Shown here one piece after another: positions 1 to 8,520 of a stretch of DNA of 11,364 bases (its first letter is position 1; the number at the start of each line of letters is the position of its first letter). This DNA comes from Larix sibirica (taxonomy: Eukaryota > Streptophyta > Pinopsida > Pinales > Pinaceae): positions 11,446 through 22,809 of the forward strand of contig NWUY0300004176.1 of the NCBI GenBank assembly GCA_004151065.3, given 5' to 3'. Below the pieces are notes generated by a model. It made no database searches and was not told the origin of the DNA. It was given only the letters and a program-made list of their open reading frames with translations. A program made the position numbers and the translations under genes.

Positions 1-343
1 AATTTTGACAATGAATTACAATTTTTGACCACTGCCGTCGAGTGATACAATTTATGTTAAGATCCTACATTAGCATATGAATCCCCTACATTACTATTTT
101 TGTGTCGGCTATGCACCTTTTCATTGTAATGTCACACCATTTCATTTTAATTGAACCCTTTGGAATTCTACATATACTAAGGATGTCTTATCATTTGTAT
201 CATCCAAGATTTGTATATTGATGTGTTGTATAAGGAGGTTGCCCCTCAAAGTGGCTTAATTTATTGGTATCTTTATCATAGTTGAGGTGTTACTCTTCCA
301 ATTTTTATCTTTTCACGCTATTTTATGAATTTATTGCATAACA
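1..343 (+). repeat. Candidate 3' end of the 5' LTR
   Basis: The segment carries no reading frame of note. It ends in CATAACA, and a primer-binding-site-like sequence starts two bases later. Plant LTRs usually end in CA, and the primer site usually lies within a few bases. The start of this LTR would be left of the window. I do not find the sequence again in 9578-11364, so the LTR pair is unproven. Confidence 0.35.
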
Positions 344-345
344 TT

Positions 346-357
346 TGGTATCATAGC
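346..357 (+). other. Candidate primer binding site (initiator tRNA-Met type)
   Basis: TGGTATCATAGC matches the plant initiator tRNA-Met primer site TGGTATCAGAGC at 11 of 12 positions, with a T for G at the ninth base. It sits two bases after an ACA that could close the LTR. In an active element the tRNA 3' end would pair here to prime minus-strand DNA synthesis. A one-mismatch 12-mer can occur by chance in a window of this size, so the support comes from the combination with the LTR-like end and the + strand pol downstream. Confidence 0.45.
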
Positions 358-1796
358 ATGTGACACTCAGGACTGGTTTCTCCAAAGCTAGTCACCTTGG
401 CATTTTCACTATAATTATTTTTCAGTATTTCCTTAGGCCCTAAAACTTTCACAGTCCANATGTACCTTGTGTGTGAATTTCAGCCTCAGATTCGTTGTAC
501 TTTGTGATTTATGATCTATGAAAAATAGGATTCCTGCCTCTTCCAGAATTCAATATTTGACAGGTGGTCTAGGGAAAAATGTTATGTCTCGGGGTAGGAA
601 GCTCCAAATTGAATCTCATAAAATCTTCCAAAAAGGAAATGGACTGTAGTTTCTTAGGCCATATTTTTAGATTTAGAAGTGAAAATAGTGACATGTGGCA
701 GTCCGTACAACCTTGCTATATTGATCTAGTCCATAAATAGGTCACCTTGCTAAATTTAGCATACATTCCTCTTGGAGAATCCAATCTTTCTCTAACTTAT
801 GGGGTTGGAAATAAGACACATCAAGCTACCTCAAGCAAAATTTTCAGATCTAGAAGTATCGAAATTACATAGTTTCGGCAGAAGCAAGTTTAGCCAACAT
901 AACCATCTCTAAATCAAGGTTTAAAAGGGTATGTTTTTTGTAATTTGCATATATTTTGACTATAAGGTCCGTTTGGGATGATTCAAAAAGTGGAATAAAG
1001 TGGAAGAAAAATATTATCACATAAATTTGGGAGAATCTTAGAATTTTTAGGTATATATGTGTTTCAATGTATTTAAACATAGGAGTTGTCGTTACTGGTT
1101 AGTGCTACAACCTGTGAACCTTATGACTTGAATCGCACACTTTTCGGACCAAATCACTCTTTGATTTATTTTTCTTTTTATTAATTTTTTGGGATATTTT
1201 ATTTCGAGCTTTTTGGGATATGTTGCTTTAATGTTCACCTGAATTCATTTTTTTCTGATAAAGTCTGTTGTTCGCTCACCCGAAGTGTTTTTCGTTTGAT
1301 TATGGTACCCCAAGGGATGTGTAGTTGGGCTATTTTAAAAGAGACACTTTTATTTTCAGTCGACTGTTTTCTGAGTGCGCGATCGTGTATTCGCCTGAAA
1401 TGTTTTCGGCCCGACTCTCTTCGGGAGTTTAAAGCAGGCTAGTCTTCGAATCTTCCCGAGTTGCAGCCACCTGAAAAGGCTTCGGCCCTTGTGGTTTCAG
1501 ATGTTTCCCTCGGCGTAATTTTGTGTTTTCCCTGAAGCATTCTTGCTCAAAAATCCTTTCGTTGTTCCTAAGTAGTTTTCTTTAACCCCCTCCCCCCCTC
1601 ATGGGCCTTCATAATTAAAAGCTTGAGCTACTAAGCCATTGGACACGTGGCGTGACCGTACGGGTAGTTATCGATAAATATTTGAATAAATATAGTTTTG
1701 TGCTTAAATTGAATGAATGTTCAATGGGAAAGTTATTTCATGCATGGTTTTGTTTAACGAGAATTTATTGAGTTGGTTAGTGGGAAATTGGTAATG
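358..1796 (+). other. Untranslated leader-like region without genes
   Basis: There is no convincing coding sequence on either strand. The longest open stretch is an antisense low-complexity run of hydrophobic codons near 865-1080. The first part is AT-rich; the second (about 1270-1620) is richer in GC and holds a dispersed CCTGAA...TTCGG motif and a 15-base pyrimidine tract at 1586-1600. In the element model this is the leader between primer site and first ORF. One N lies at 459. Confidence 0.4.
1279..1545 (+). repeat. Dispersed short motif CCTGAAANG-TTCGGCCC, four loose copies
   Basis: Copies are at 1279-1294 (CCCGAAGTGTTTTTCG), 1394-1412 (CCTGAAATGTTTTCGGCCC), 1470-1488 (CCTGAAAAGGCTTCGGCCC) and 1531-1545 (CCTGAAGCATTCTTG). 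The middle two agree at most positions. Spacing is irregular (115, 76 and 61 bases), so this is not a clean tandem array. No function can be assigned. Confidence 0.35.
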
Positions 1797-1837
1797 ATGC
1801 AACATTTATTAAAGAAATATTACGATTTAAAAGCTAA

Positions 1838-2479
1838 AGTCTTGCAGAAATCGTTGATACTCTCTCATTTGAACTGGAACCACGCATAAAGGACCTGAAT
1901 GCTCTATTGATAACATACACCGATTATCATACGGGGGGAAACTACAACACCCTGTTCCATGAGATGTATGAGAAATTCCGGATCGATAAGTTTCCTGTTG
2001 ATCCAAAAGAGCGCGAAGTGTGGGAGAATATGAAAACGAGTGCCTTTTATCTAGTAGGGGAAAGACTAGCCATATTTCCCTACACAAATATGATTTCATG
2101 GGTACTTTCTCATGTAACAGACTCTGGCCAAGTGGTAAATGGGGTCGGCGTGGTGATTGATTCATTTAAGCCCACCAACTTGGCTAGGAACTACAAGTTA
2201 TCGAGCCCTGAGTTTTCTATGGAAAAAGAATACATGGATGCATTAACTGTAAATATGGGGTCCTATGCCCATCAGGAAGACTTGGAGGAGAGAAAGCGGG
2301 AGAACATCCTAGATTTTGATGTGTACCTTCAATCAGTTAAGGGCTCACAAAAGATAGTTCAACTCAAATCTAGTGGTAAAGCTCACACATATAGTCTCAT
2401 GGTGGCTCGAGGGAAATATATATGCACGCTACTTCAGGTGCAGACTGAGAAAAAGATGAAAGAGGAACAAGAAAGGTAG
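1838..2479 (+). pseudogene. N-terminal part of the unknown ORF (about 213 codons open)
   Basis: This is the longest clean piece of the upstream ORF. The frame is open from 1838, after a TAA at 1835-1837, to a TAG at 2477-2479. No ATG stands near its left end, so it is probably an internal part of a longer protein whose start was shifted out of frame, perhaps at ATG 1797. The protein is mixed and globular-looking for its first 170 residues, with Tyr- and Trp-bearing stretches such as REVWENMKTSAFYLVGERL. It ends in a charged helix (EKKMKEEQER) that continues in another frame past the A11 run at 2480-2490. There is no signal peptide or membrane segment. No family is recognised; an antisense ORF over 1827-2165 is a shadow. 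Confidence 0.5.
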
Positions 2480-2490
2480 AAAAAAAAAAA

Positions 2491-2577
2491 GAGAGGTTGG
2501 CGAGAGAAGCTATCCTAGAAGACCAATTGAGAGGGGGAAGGGTGGGAGAGATGAGAAAGTACTTTCCACCGCCTTAG
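2491..2577 (+). pseudogene. Continuation of the unknown ORF after an A11 run
   Basis: Frame 1 reads ERLAREAILEDQLRGGRVGE and then a Pro-rich end before TAG at 2575. This continues the charged helix that stopped at 2477, so the A11 tract at 2480-2490 and the TAG next to it interrupt one protein. The next piece resumes in frame 0 at about 2574. Short, but it fits well with both neighbours. Confidence 0.4.
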
Positions 2578-2729
2578 TCACCACAAGGCAGAGCGCTCCC
2601 CCTGTGACTCTGCCATCCAATTCTGTAGAGTCTAACCCTAGATTTTATGTTGTTCTTTCCATGCAGGATTTTATCTAGGTGATTAGTTCGGAGGAGACAG
2701 AGCTCCCTCTTTATGAAGCAAGAGTAATT

Positions 2730-2768
2730 TTTCAGGAAAACCCAGAAATTCCTCTGGGTTTCCTGAAA
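2730..2768. repeat. Inverted repeat: 16-bp stem with one bulged A, 6-nt loop
   Basis: The left arm 2730-2746 and the right arm 2753-2768 are reverse complements except for one extra A in the left arm. The loop is AATTCC (2747-2752). It lies inside the coding sequence of the unknown ORF. Confidence 0.7.
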
Positions 2769-2936
2769 TCCATGATCACGGAAACCCAAACTCTGGAGGA
2801 GTCGGGACTGAAGAAATTGTCTGATAAGAAAATTGAAGATGTCGAATGGGCTAAAGGCGTAAGTAAAAATATTTCTTCGAATCCCGAAGTGATTCGGATG
2901 CCTGAAGGGACTGTACTGGAGACTGTCCATGTTTCG

Positions 2937-3044
2937 TGGCCTGAAGTAGGCCATGCACCTGAAATAGGCCAAAATCCCGAAGTAGTTCGAGTGCCTGAAA
3001 TGAACCAAAAGTCCGAAGTGGCTCAAGTGCCCGAAAAGGAAATT
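2937..3044 (+). repeat. Three tandem 36-bp (12-codon) Pro/Glu repeats
   Basis: The three units encode WPEVGHAPEIGQ, NPEVVRVPEMNQ and KSEVAQVPEKEI, starting at 2937, 2973 and 3009. A partial unit (NPEVIRMPEG) lies just upstream from about 2880, and looser ones follow to about 3085. The period is a multiple of three, so the array kept the reading frame while it grew. This suggests expansion while the ORF was still translated. Confidence 0.6.
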
Positions 3045-3155
3045 GTTGAGGTTTCGAGGCTCGAAACAACTGAAGCACCTGAAGGGTCAGCACATATGAT
3101 TGTTCTCCTCCCAAGTTCTGGAAAAATTCAAGGAGAGAAGGAGACGACAGAATAA

Positions 3156-4332
3156 AGAACCGAATCTGTTTCGTTCTCTGGTATTGATCGTCAGCTGGTT
3201 ACTATCCAGAGCATAGGGACCGTCATTACGAGCATAATTGAATAATGGGTTGGGATTCTTGGCTCACACTCCTATGGTATGATGGTACCTACCCCCGCTA
3301 CATCATCAGATGTAATACGTGTTGAACCTCTTATAGAGGATTTGATGGCTGATGACTCGGTCGTATATTTTGGTGACTATTACTTCAATAACGTAGCCAA
3401 GGCCGTAGGAAAGAAGAAATTCAAGAAAAAATGCCCCAGTATCATGTGGAAATCCAAAATCGATAACGTTGCAGACAAGGTAGTTGAAGTGGCATCTTCC
3501 CTGCGAGCATTTTCAACATACAATTATGATCAAGTGGGAGAGGTCAAGGAAAATATTGACTCTTTAAAGAGCCAGATCAGTAAGCTTCATGAGTAGCTCA
3601 AACAGGAGAAAGAGAATCATAGTGGAACATTGAAGATGGTAGATGGTTGGAATGTTCTTAATTTACAAAGGCAAGAACAAAGGATGAAAGTGGGCGAACA
3701 TATATATCTAGATGACCTTAAAATTGGGCGCGCAAAGAAAGCTACTCTGAAATAGATGAACGAGGAAAGAGGTGAGTCTGAAAAGAAACTGAAAGAAGAG
3801 GTTGAAGAGTTTAGAGCCAAGGTCATCATGGCAAACAACACAAGATGGGATATAAATATATTTCGGGATGAAGCTTTAAACGCTATACAACAGCTAAAAT
3901 AGGCTACATTTTCCATTTATGAATTAATGAATGTAATGCATGATGCTTATAATCAGTTCCTTTTGTTTGAATACCAGTTAGTGCAGTAGAAGGATGAACA
4001 TGCTTCCATTCCTGAAGCCTTTGAGCAAGTTGATGACTGGCAAAGGGATGAAAAAGAGGCCCTTGAGACGATTCCAAAAAAAAAAATTTCAGAGAAGAGG
4101 AAGATCCAGATTGTATTGGATTCCTAGAAGCTAGCAAATGAGGAAATTGAAGGTAATATTGAATTGGGCAAGAAAGATTGCAATAGAATATGGAACTCAA
4201 GAGATGAATTGTTAGAAGTAGTGGGCTTTCCCTGACTGGAAAACTTGGACGATTCCCTTCCAAGTCGATTGAAGATTGAAGAGGTTGAATGGTTATCGGA
4301 TGCAGAAGACATAGAAATCAGTGGCCAATGCT
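3156..4332 (+). pseudogene. C-terminal, coiled-coil-like half of the unknown ORF
   Basis: Frame 0 continues past the TAA at 3153. It reads as protein through internal stops at 3243 (TAA), 3594, 3753, 3900, 3987 and 4125 (all TAG) and 4233 (TGA), up to TGA 4332. The best open pieces are 3246-3593 and 3597-3752. Pieces such as EVKENIDSLKSQISKLHE and EKKLKEEVEEFRAKV show heptad-like spacing of hydrophobic residues and many Lys/Glu, as in coiled coils. An A11 run at 4076-4086 keeps the frame. The persistence of one frame over 1.1 kb with only point stops argues that this was one long protein rather than several small genes. Confidence 0.45.
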
Positions 4333-4666
4333 GAAAACATCAAGAATTTTTAGGTCAATAACCTTCGGGTTCAAACAATTATCCAGGATTGGATCAAGGA
4401 ATTTGAAAAAGGAGATCCATAAGGGAATCACAGAGTATATATTTCAGATCGAGCTACACTTAGAATATCCAAAGCGATATATTTTGAGCCGATTGATGGA
4501 CATTTAGGCCAGATGTCATCGGCATTTTCGGGGAGATAAATCAACTATGTTTGAATTTGGGGAATCTAGCCATGGTAAAACATTGGATGTAGATGTCACT
4601 GCACAGAAAACAAAAGCCACAGTTCCAGGAGTGCCCGAAGAAAAAATATTGGAAACTATTTCTTAG
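4330..4666 (+). pseudogene. Terminal part of the unknown ORF, two frames
   Basis: From 4330 the coding signal moves to frame 1, with TAG at 4351 and TAA at 4420, and includes ISDRATLRISKAIYFEPIDG. It passes to frame 2 near 4540 and ends after VPGVPEEKILETIS at a TAG-TGA pair (4664-4669). The frame-2 piece again carries a PGVPEE motif like the Pro/Glu repeats upstream, which ties it to the same protein. The end is probably the original C-terminus. Confidence 0.4.
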
Positions 4667-5631
4667 TGACCAATTTTTTGGTTGAAATATGTAATTCGTA
4701 ATTTGAATAGTAAACTTTGTGCGGCAAAGAATGGAAATTAGGAGTGGGACCGTTAGCAAAACTTTTCGGTTCCAGAGAGTTTTTTTTGTTTATTTTTTAT
4801 TTTGTAAAGTCATAATAGAATAACTTCTTATATATGGATTCCAAAACTAATTGAAAGGGGTTGGTAACCAAAGGACTCTGGGGATTGTATGGAAGAGGAG
4901 GAAGCTTGATCTTTTTCGCCCCAAGGAAAATTGTAATATTGACTGTTACTTATTGTTTTGACAGAAATGAAGCACATAATTGATTTTCAAGTTAGAAATT
5001 GAATTTCTATGTTCTCATATTTTTGTGATGATATTATGCCTTCTATGTCCCGAGTCGTATATTTATGTATTCTCAGTGCATAGTTTATGTTCAAATACTT
5101 CATTTCTGGAAAGGCGGGAAAGGTCAATCTCCTTTATGTTTGCGAATGAAGTGGTTTCTTAATTAACAATTTTATTTAATTGTATTTTAAATTGATGAGT
5201 TCTATAAACGAGTCAGTGATTGAGTCACTGGAATTTTCTATCTAGATTCATAAATCTTTTCTACACAGATGCATGTGGTGGTAGGTATGAACGAAAGGTG
5301 ATTTTATGGTCTCTTTTTCTGTTTCTTGCTCTGCCATTTTGATATTATTCTGTGTTAACTTAGAAGAATTTTAATCCTTTTTAAGTAACACGGGTTATTT
5401 TTCTTATATGCATCCAACTTTAATTATAATCATATTTGCAATTTACTGTTTGCACTCTGTTAGACTTAGTTCTGGAAGTTGTAGACACTTCTTATTGTTT
5501 TATCTTTTTCTTATATAATAATAAAAATATATAAAAGGGAAATAACAAATAAAATCAAAAAGGAATTCTATTAACCTCGAGTCTCTCCTCTTAGAGAGTA
5601 GTTCCAACAGAAAACAGGGCCGCAACCCGTC
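4667..5631. other. AT-rich non-coding spacer
   Basis: No supportable gene. The 60-codon frame at 4980-5162 has no recognisable feature. The stretch holds T-rich (about 4780-4805) and A/T-rich (about 5505-5545) low-complexity runs and a small palindrome, CAGTGA-TTGAG-TCACTG at 5214-5230. In an intact element the capsid part of gag would be expected between the upstream ORF and the protease. No gag capsid signature or CCHC zinc knuckle is found here, so gag was lost or is too degraded to read. Confidence 0.45.
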
Positions 5632-5701
5632 ACCACATTATCATAATTGGAAATCTTCTCAGTGTCTTCAAAGCGATGATTTCCAATTATGATAATGTGG
5701 T
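5632..5701. repeat. Perfect 24-bp inverted repeat with 22-nt spacer
   Basis: Bases 5632-5655 are the exact reverse complement of 5678-5701. Weaker pairing continues into the loop (5657-5658 with 5675-5676). The right arm is part of the gag-pol reading frame (it encodes ISNYDNV), while the left arm lies in sequence with no pol homology. The arms show no mismatch although the surrounding element is heavily mutated. Confidence 0.85.
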
Positions 5702-6229
5702 AGGAAGAACAAACGAAACTGAAGAAGAGAACATTAAAGGAGGAGAAGAAGAGTTTGAAGAAGATGAAGAAACGCTAGAAACCGGGGTTAACTTTATTTG
5801 GGACATAGCACCAGATCTATTCGAGGATGATGAGGTTAATGAAAAACAAATAGTTCACATGGTGCAACATTCGTACAATACACGGAGTAAGGGTTATGTT
5901 GGGGACTCTGATGTTCCATCCACATCATAAAATCCTAACCGACAGATCATGAATCAAAAGTCTTTATCTTCTACAGCTTTACAGCTTTATCCCTTTTGGA
6001 TTCTAACTTTGATTATGAATTCATATAAGATATGAAAAGAACTAAAGCGAACATTTCACTTTTTTAATTACTTAAAATACCACAAATTCATATAAATGTT
6101 AGAAGTACTCTCATGAATTTGAATTCTAACAAATCTTGTGGTGGATCTTTTCAGGTACACAAAAACAATATTAAAGCTGCCCAAAATAGTGAAGCTATGA
6201 GTAAAGTGAAGGGTAAGAAGATCACAAGT
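5676..6229 (+). pseudogene. End of gag and pre-protease linker, broken
   Basis: The first piece (5676-5930, 84 codons) is very acidic (Glu/Asp runs) and contains HSYNTRSKG, a short motif I associate with the stretch just before the protease in plant gypsy elements. After TAA at 5928 the signal resumes in frame 2 at about 6005 as MKRTKANISLF and LLKIPQI, interrupted by two TAA codons (near 6026 and 6080). This resembles the conserved linker before the protease. A Lys-rich tract (KVKGKK) leads into the protease at about 6230. Upstream capsid and zinc-knuckle sequence is missing, the left boundary coinciding with the 24-bp inverted repeat. The ATA at 5676 is not a real start. Confidence 0.6.
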
Positions 6230-6715
6230 AAAGAATTGGTTTCAAGAACTCCTCCTTTCCTATTGACTTTTGAAATATTTAATAAAAATGCACACAATTG
6301 TATGGTTTACTTGGGGACTTCTAGTAATATAATTCCTTTCTTTGTATGTCAAAAAGAGTGAAACTCAAACTATCCAACTTGATAGGACTACAGTGAAAGT
6401 TTTAGGCGAAATTAATAATGTTGTCATTAGACTATATTCTAATCACGAGGTCCATAAAATTATTGATATTGTAGTAGTCGACATTCCTGAAGCCTATGGT
6501 TTATTGTTGAGTAGGGACTCGTCAAAGAAGTTGAATGGTTATTTTTCCATGGACTGGTCACATCTCTGGTTTCCTTTTAATGGTCATCCGAATCAAATTC
6601 GAGTTGACATGGAAAGGCATATGAGACATGTTTTGACTGAGTTTCATGACTCCAATGAACCTATTGCCCCTAACAATTCTAAACTTGGCAATTATTGTTT
6701 CGACATTTTTTTTTT
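6230..6715 (+). pseudogene. Retroelement aspartic protease, inactivated
   Basis: The protease would cut the polyprotein into mature enzymes as a homodimer. Recognised from TPPFLLTFEIFNKNAHNCMV in frame 2, followed by the active-site region at 6308-6316. There the family motif D-S/T-G is replaced by Y-L-G, so the catalytic Asp is gone. A frame change of about 6342-6361 joins to frame 0, where QTIQLDRTTVKVLGEI, DIPEAYGLLLSRD (6480-6518) and KLNGYFSMDWSHLWFP follow the family's usual order. Some residues near the junction appear deleted. The frame breaks again in a T10 run at 6706-6715. Confidence 0.8.
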
Positions 6716-7257
6716 GGAAACTTTACTGATGAAATTTCACCTCATGCTGAATCTAATTTACAAGATGAGGTTTTATGCACTAATGATGTTCAAATAGATT
6801 CTGAACCGGCATCTCTTAAAGAGACAAGTAATGAGTTCTAAACTTTATATTTTTACGGTGCTAAATCTAAAGAAGGTATGGGAGCAGGGTGTATTTTGGA
6901 AGATCCAAATGGAAACACGACTTTTCTTGCCTGTAGATTAGAGTTCGAATGTATCAATAACTCTGTAGAATATGAAGCCTTGATTCAAGGGTTAAGAAAA
7001 ACTATTGATAAAAATGTTAAATCCTTAAAAAAAAAATGGTGACTCTGAAATCATTGTTAGACAGGTTATGAAAACCATTCATTGTAGTTCGAATCATTTA
7101 AAGTCTTATTGACAAGAGGTATGGGATTTAATGAAAAAATTTAATGATATCAGTTTTGCATCCATTCCTCATAGTCGAAATTCATATGTTGATTTATTAG
7201 CTAACATCGCTTCAAAGTTAATTCTGGTGGATAGATTCATGGCTAACTCTTTTTTCT
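6716..7257 (+). pseudogene. Second-type (archaeal-like) RNase H between protease and RT, broken
   Basis: RNase H removes the RNA strand of RNA-DNA hybrids. After an acidic linker, frame 2 reads TLYFYGAKSKEGMGAGCI and then CRLEFECINNSVEYEALI (VEYEAL at 6965-6982). Frame 0 continues with GDSEIIVRQV (7038 onward) and VDLLANIAS, with Asp at 7191-7193. The YFDG-type first Asp is Tyr here (6854-6856). The Glu of EYEAL, the Asp of GDSE and the last Asp remain. A TAA at 6839 replaces the Trp I expect just before the domain. The frame breaks at an A10 run (7027-7036), with TGA at 7110. The pattern fits the additional aRNH domain known from Tat-clade elements rather than the native gypsy RNase H, which is found separately at about 8560-8905. 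Confidence 0.75.
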
Positions 7258-7623
7258 GTAGAATTGTTATTCATACCTTCTGTGGCCGATAATCTCACGA
7301 ATTTCAGATTTTTTGATGACGATGAGCAAATTATCAATTTTCTTACCTCACAAGAAACGTTTAGAGATTCTTCCATCGATGAAATAAAGCATGATGAAAT
7401 GCTTCAGGAGTGGTCTGAAACACACAAACCCCAAGGGGTTGAAAATGAGAAGATTCATGGAAATATGATTCCTAGGCCTGTGGTAAGGCTAGAAATTTTT
7501 TACAATGTGCAAGATAAATTCAAAAAAAAGTCTAATTGCAAGACCAACAGTTTCATTATGTAGTATGAAGTTATCAATCTAGGGACTAATTGGCCTTTAC
7601 CAATTTATTTAAAGAATACGAAG
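7258..7623 (+). pseudogene. Linker between RNase H and reverse transcriptase
   Basis: The frame shifts by one base in a T6 run (7250-7255) from frame 0 to frame 1 and continues as SVELLFIPSVADNL, then FDDDEQIINFL and RPVVRLEIFYNVQDKFKK. TAG follows at 7561-7563. This is a recognisable conserved spacer of the same element family rather than an enzyme. Its N-terminal part may be the tail of the RNase H domain. It shows that RNase H and reverse transcriptase were in one polyprotein, since the frame continues past the stop into the reverse transcriptase. Confidence 0.6.
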
Positions 7624-8520
7624 ATGTTTTTGCATGAAAGTATTGAAAGTATTTGCACGAAGATGTTTGATACTAAAATTATTCAACATGTTATTCCACT
7701 CAAAGCGGATGAAAAGACTTTCCAACAGAATTTAAGGAAGATGCACTCGAGTATGGAACCGCTCGTCAAATATGAAATTGATAAGCTACTTGAAGCTAAG
7801 ATAATTTTTCCAGTCCAACATACGCAATGGGTTGTGAACTTGGTCCCATTCAGGAAGAAAAACAGGGAGATAATATTATGCATGGATTTCATGAATTTGA
7901 ATAGAGCATCAAAGAAGGACAATTATCTGATACCATCGATGAAGTAGATATTGTAGTCTGCATCTGGTTCCGAAATGTTTTCATTATTATATGGCTTCTC
8001 GGGATATAATCAAGTTCTAGTGTTACATTTCAATTAACTAAAAACTTATTTTAGGGCTAAATGGGGAACCTATTGCTACAAGAAAACTCCATTTGGCCTG
8101 ATTAATGTAGGTGCCACCTTTCAGAGGGAAATGGACATTTCATTCAGGGGTTTAATCAATAAATTTGTAGTGGTATATCCAAACGATGTCACTATCTTGT
8201 CGAAAAAAGGAGCGAGCACATTTTTCATTTGAGATGGGTTTTAGAACGATGTAGGAAGTATGGCATATCCTTGAATCCAAAGAAATACATTTTTGCAGAC
8301 ACTAAATGTAAATTTCTAGGGTTTATTGTGTCGAAGGATGGAATTATGATTGAACCAGAAATAACACAAGCGATATCCAATATATCTCCTCCCGTCAGTA
8401 AGAAACATATGCGGTCTTTCCTCAGGAAAATTAATTTTGTCCACATATTTGTTCCCAATTTTTCCGAAATGGTTAAACTTTTACAGGACATAGTGAAAAA
8501 GGATGTTGATTTCAAATGGG
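7624..8520 (+). pseudogene. Reverse transcriptase, inactivated
   Basis: It would copy element RNA into DNA. Frame 1 carries the usual order: TKIIQHVIPLKADEKTF, then LEAKIIFPVQHTQWVVNLVP, LCMDFMNLNRAS (about 7876-7911), LLYGFSGYNQV, WGTYCYKKTPFGL (PFGL at 8089-8100) and VVVYPND. The catalytic Asp of motif A is Tyr (7990-7992). The YLDD/YVDD box is YPND (8176-8187), with its first Asp changed to Asn. Stops: TAG 7945, TAG 7954, TAA 8035, TGA 8230. The frame then moves to 0, where LERCRKYGISLNPKKYIF, FLGFIVSKDGI and the thumb region (SFLRKINFV) continue without stops. No active polymerase could be made. Confidence 0.92.

Larger units (their letters stand above)
2574..3155 (+). pseudogene. Middle part of the unknown ORF with Pro/Glu repeats
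   Basis: Frame 0 runs from about 2574 with one internal TAG (2676-2678) to TAA at 3153-3155. The part after the TAG gives 158 codons. The first half is a Ser/Pro/Thr-rich linker, then an acidic segment. Residues encoded at about 2880-3085 form imperfect PEV/VPE repeats, typical of an unstructured or elongated linker. A 16-bp hairpin lies in the coding sequence at 2730-2768. Two antisense ORFs over the same bases are shadows of the repeat. No enzymatic motif is present. Confidence 0.45.
1797..4666 (+). pseudogene. Long decayed ORF of unknown function upstream of gag-pol
   Basis: I do not recognise this protein. A possible start is the ATG at 1797 (MQHLLKKYYDLKAKV), with a frame change near 1840 into the frame open from 1838 to 2479. 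The coding signal then moves to frame 1 (2491-2577), to frame 0 (2574 to about 4330, with internal stops), to frame 1 (4330-4536) and to frame 2 (4541-4666). It closes on a double stop, TAG TGA, at 4664-4669. About 950 codons are covered. The order is a globular N-terminal part, a basic/acidic helix-like stretch, a Pro/Glu repeat and a Lys/Glu-rich coiled-coil-like C-terminal half. There is no CCHC knuckle, protease or polymerase motif. Tat/Ogre elements are known to carry an extra ORF before gag; equating this one with it is inference. A captured host gene or an unusual gag are alternatives. Confidence 0.55.

Noticed and set aside
263-272. A second TGGTATC as primer site
   Set aside because: The match stops after seven bases and it is not preceded by an LTR-like CA end.
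865-1080. Antisense 71-codon frame in the leader
   Set aside because: Low-complexity hydrophobic codons from AT-rich DNA, with no motif and no support from context.
2574-3114. Two antisense frames opposite the Pro/Glu repeat region
   Set aside because: Their periodic His/Phe/Arg or Leu/Gln content is the mirror of the repeat array on the + strand; no independent signal.
3617-4312. Antisense frames opposite the coiled-coil half
   Set aside because: Ser/Leu/Phe-rich shadows of Lys/Glu-rich + strand coding.
4980-5162. 60-codon frame in the spacer
   Set aside because: Short, Phe/Ile-rich, no recognisable domain, no gag-like motif.
5214-5230. 6-bp palindrome as a regulatory site
   Set aside because: Stem of only six bases in AT-rich spacer; expected by chance.
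7683-8515. Antisense frames opposite reverse transcriptase
   Set aside because: The + strand carries clear reverse transcriptase motifs over the same bases.
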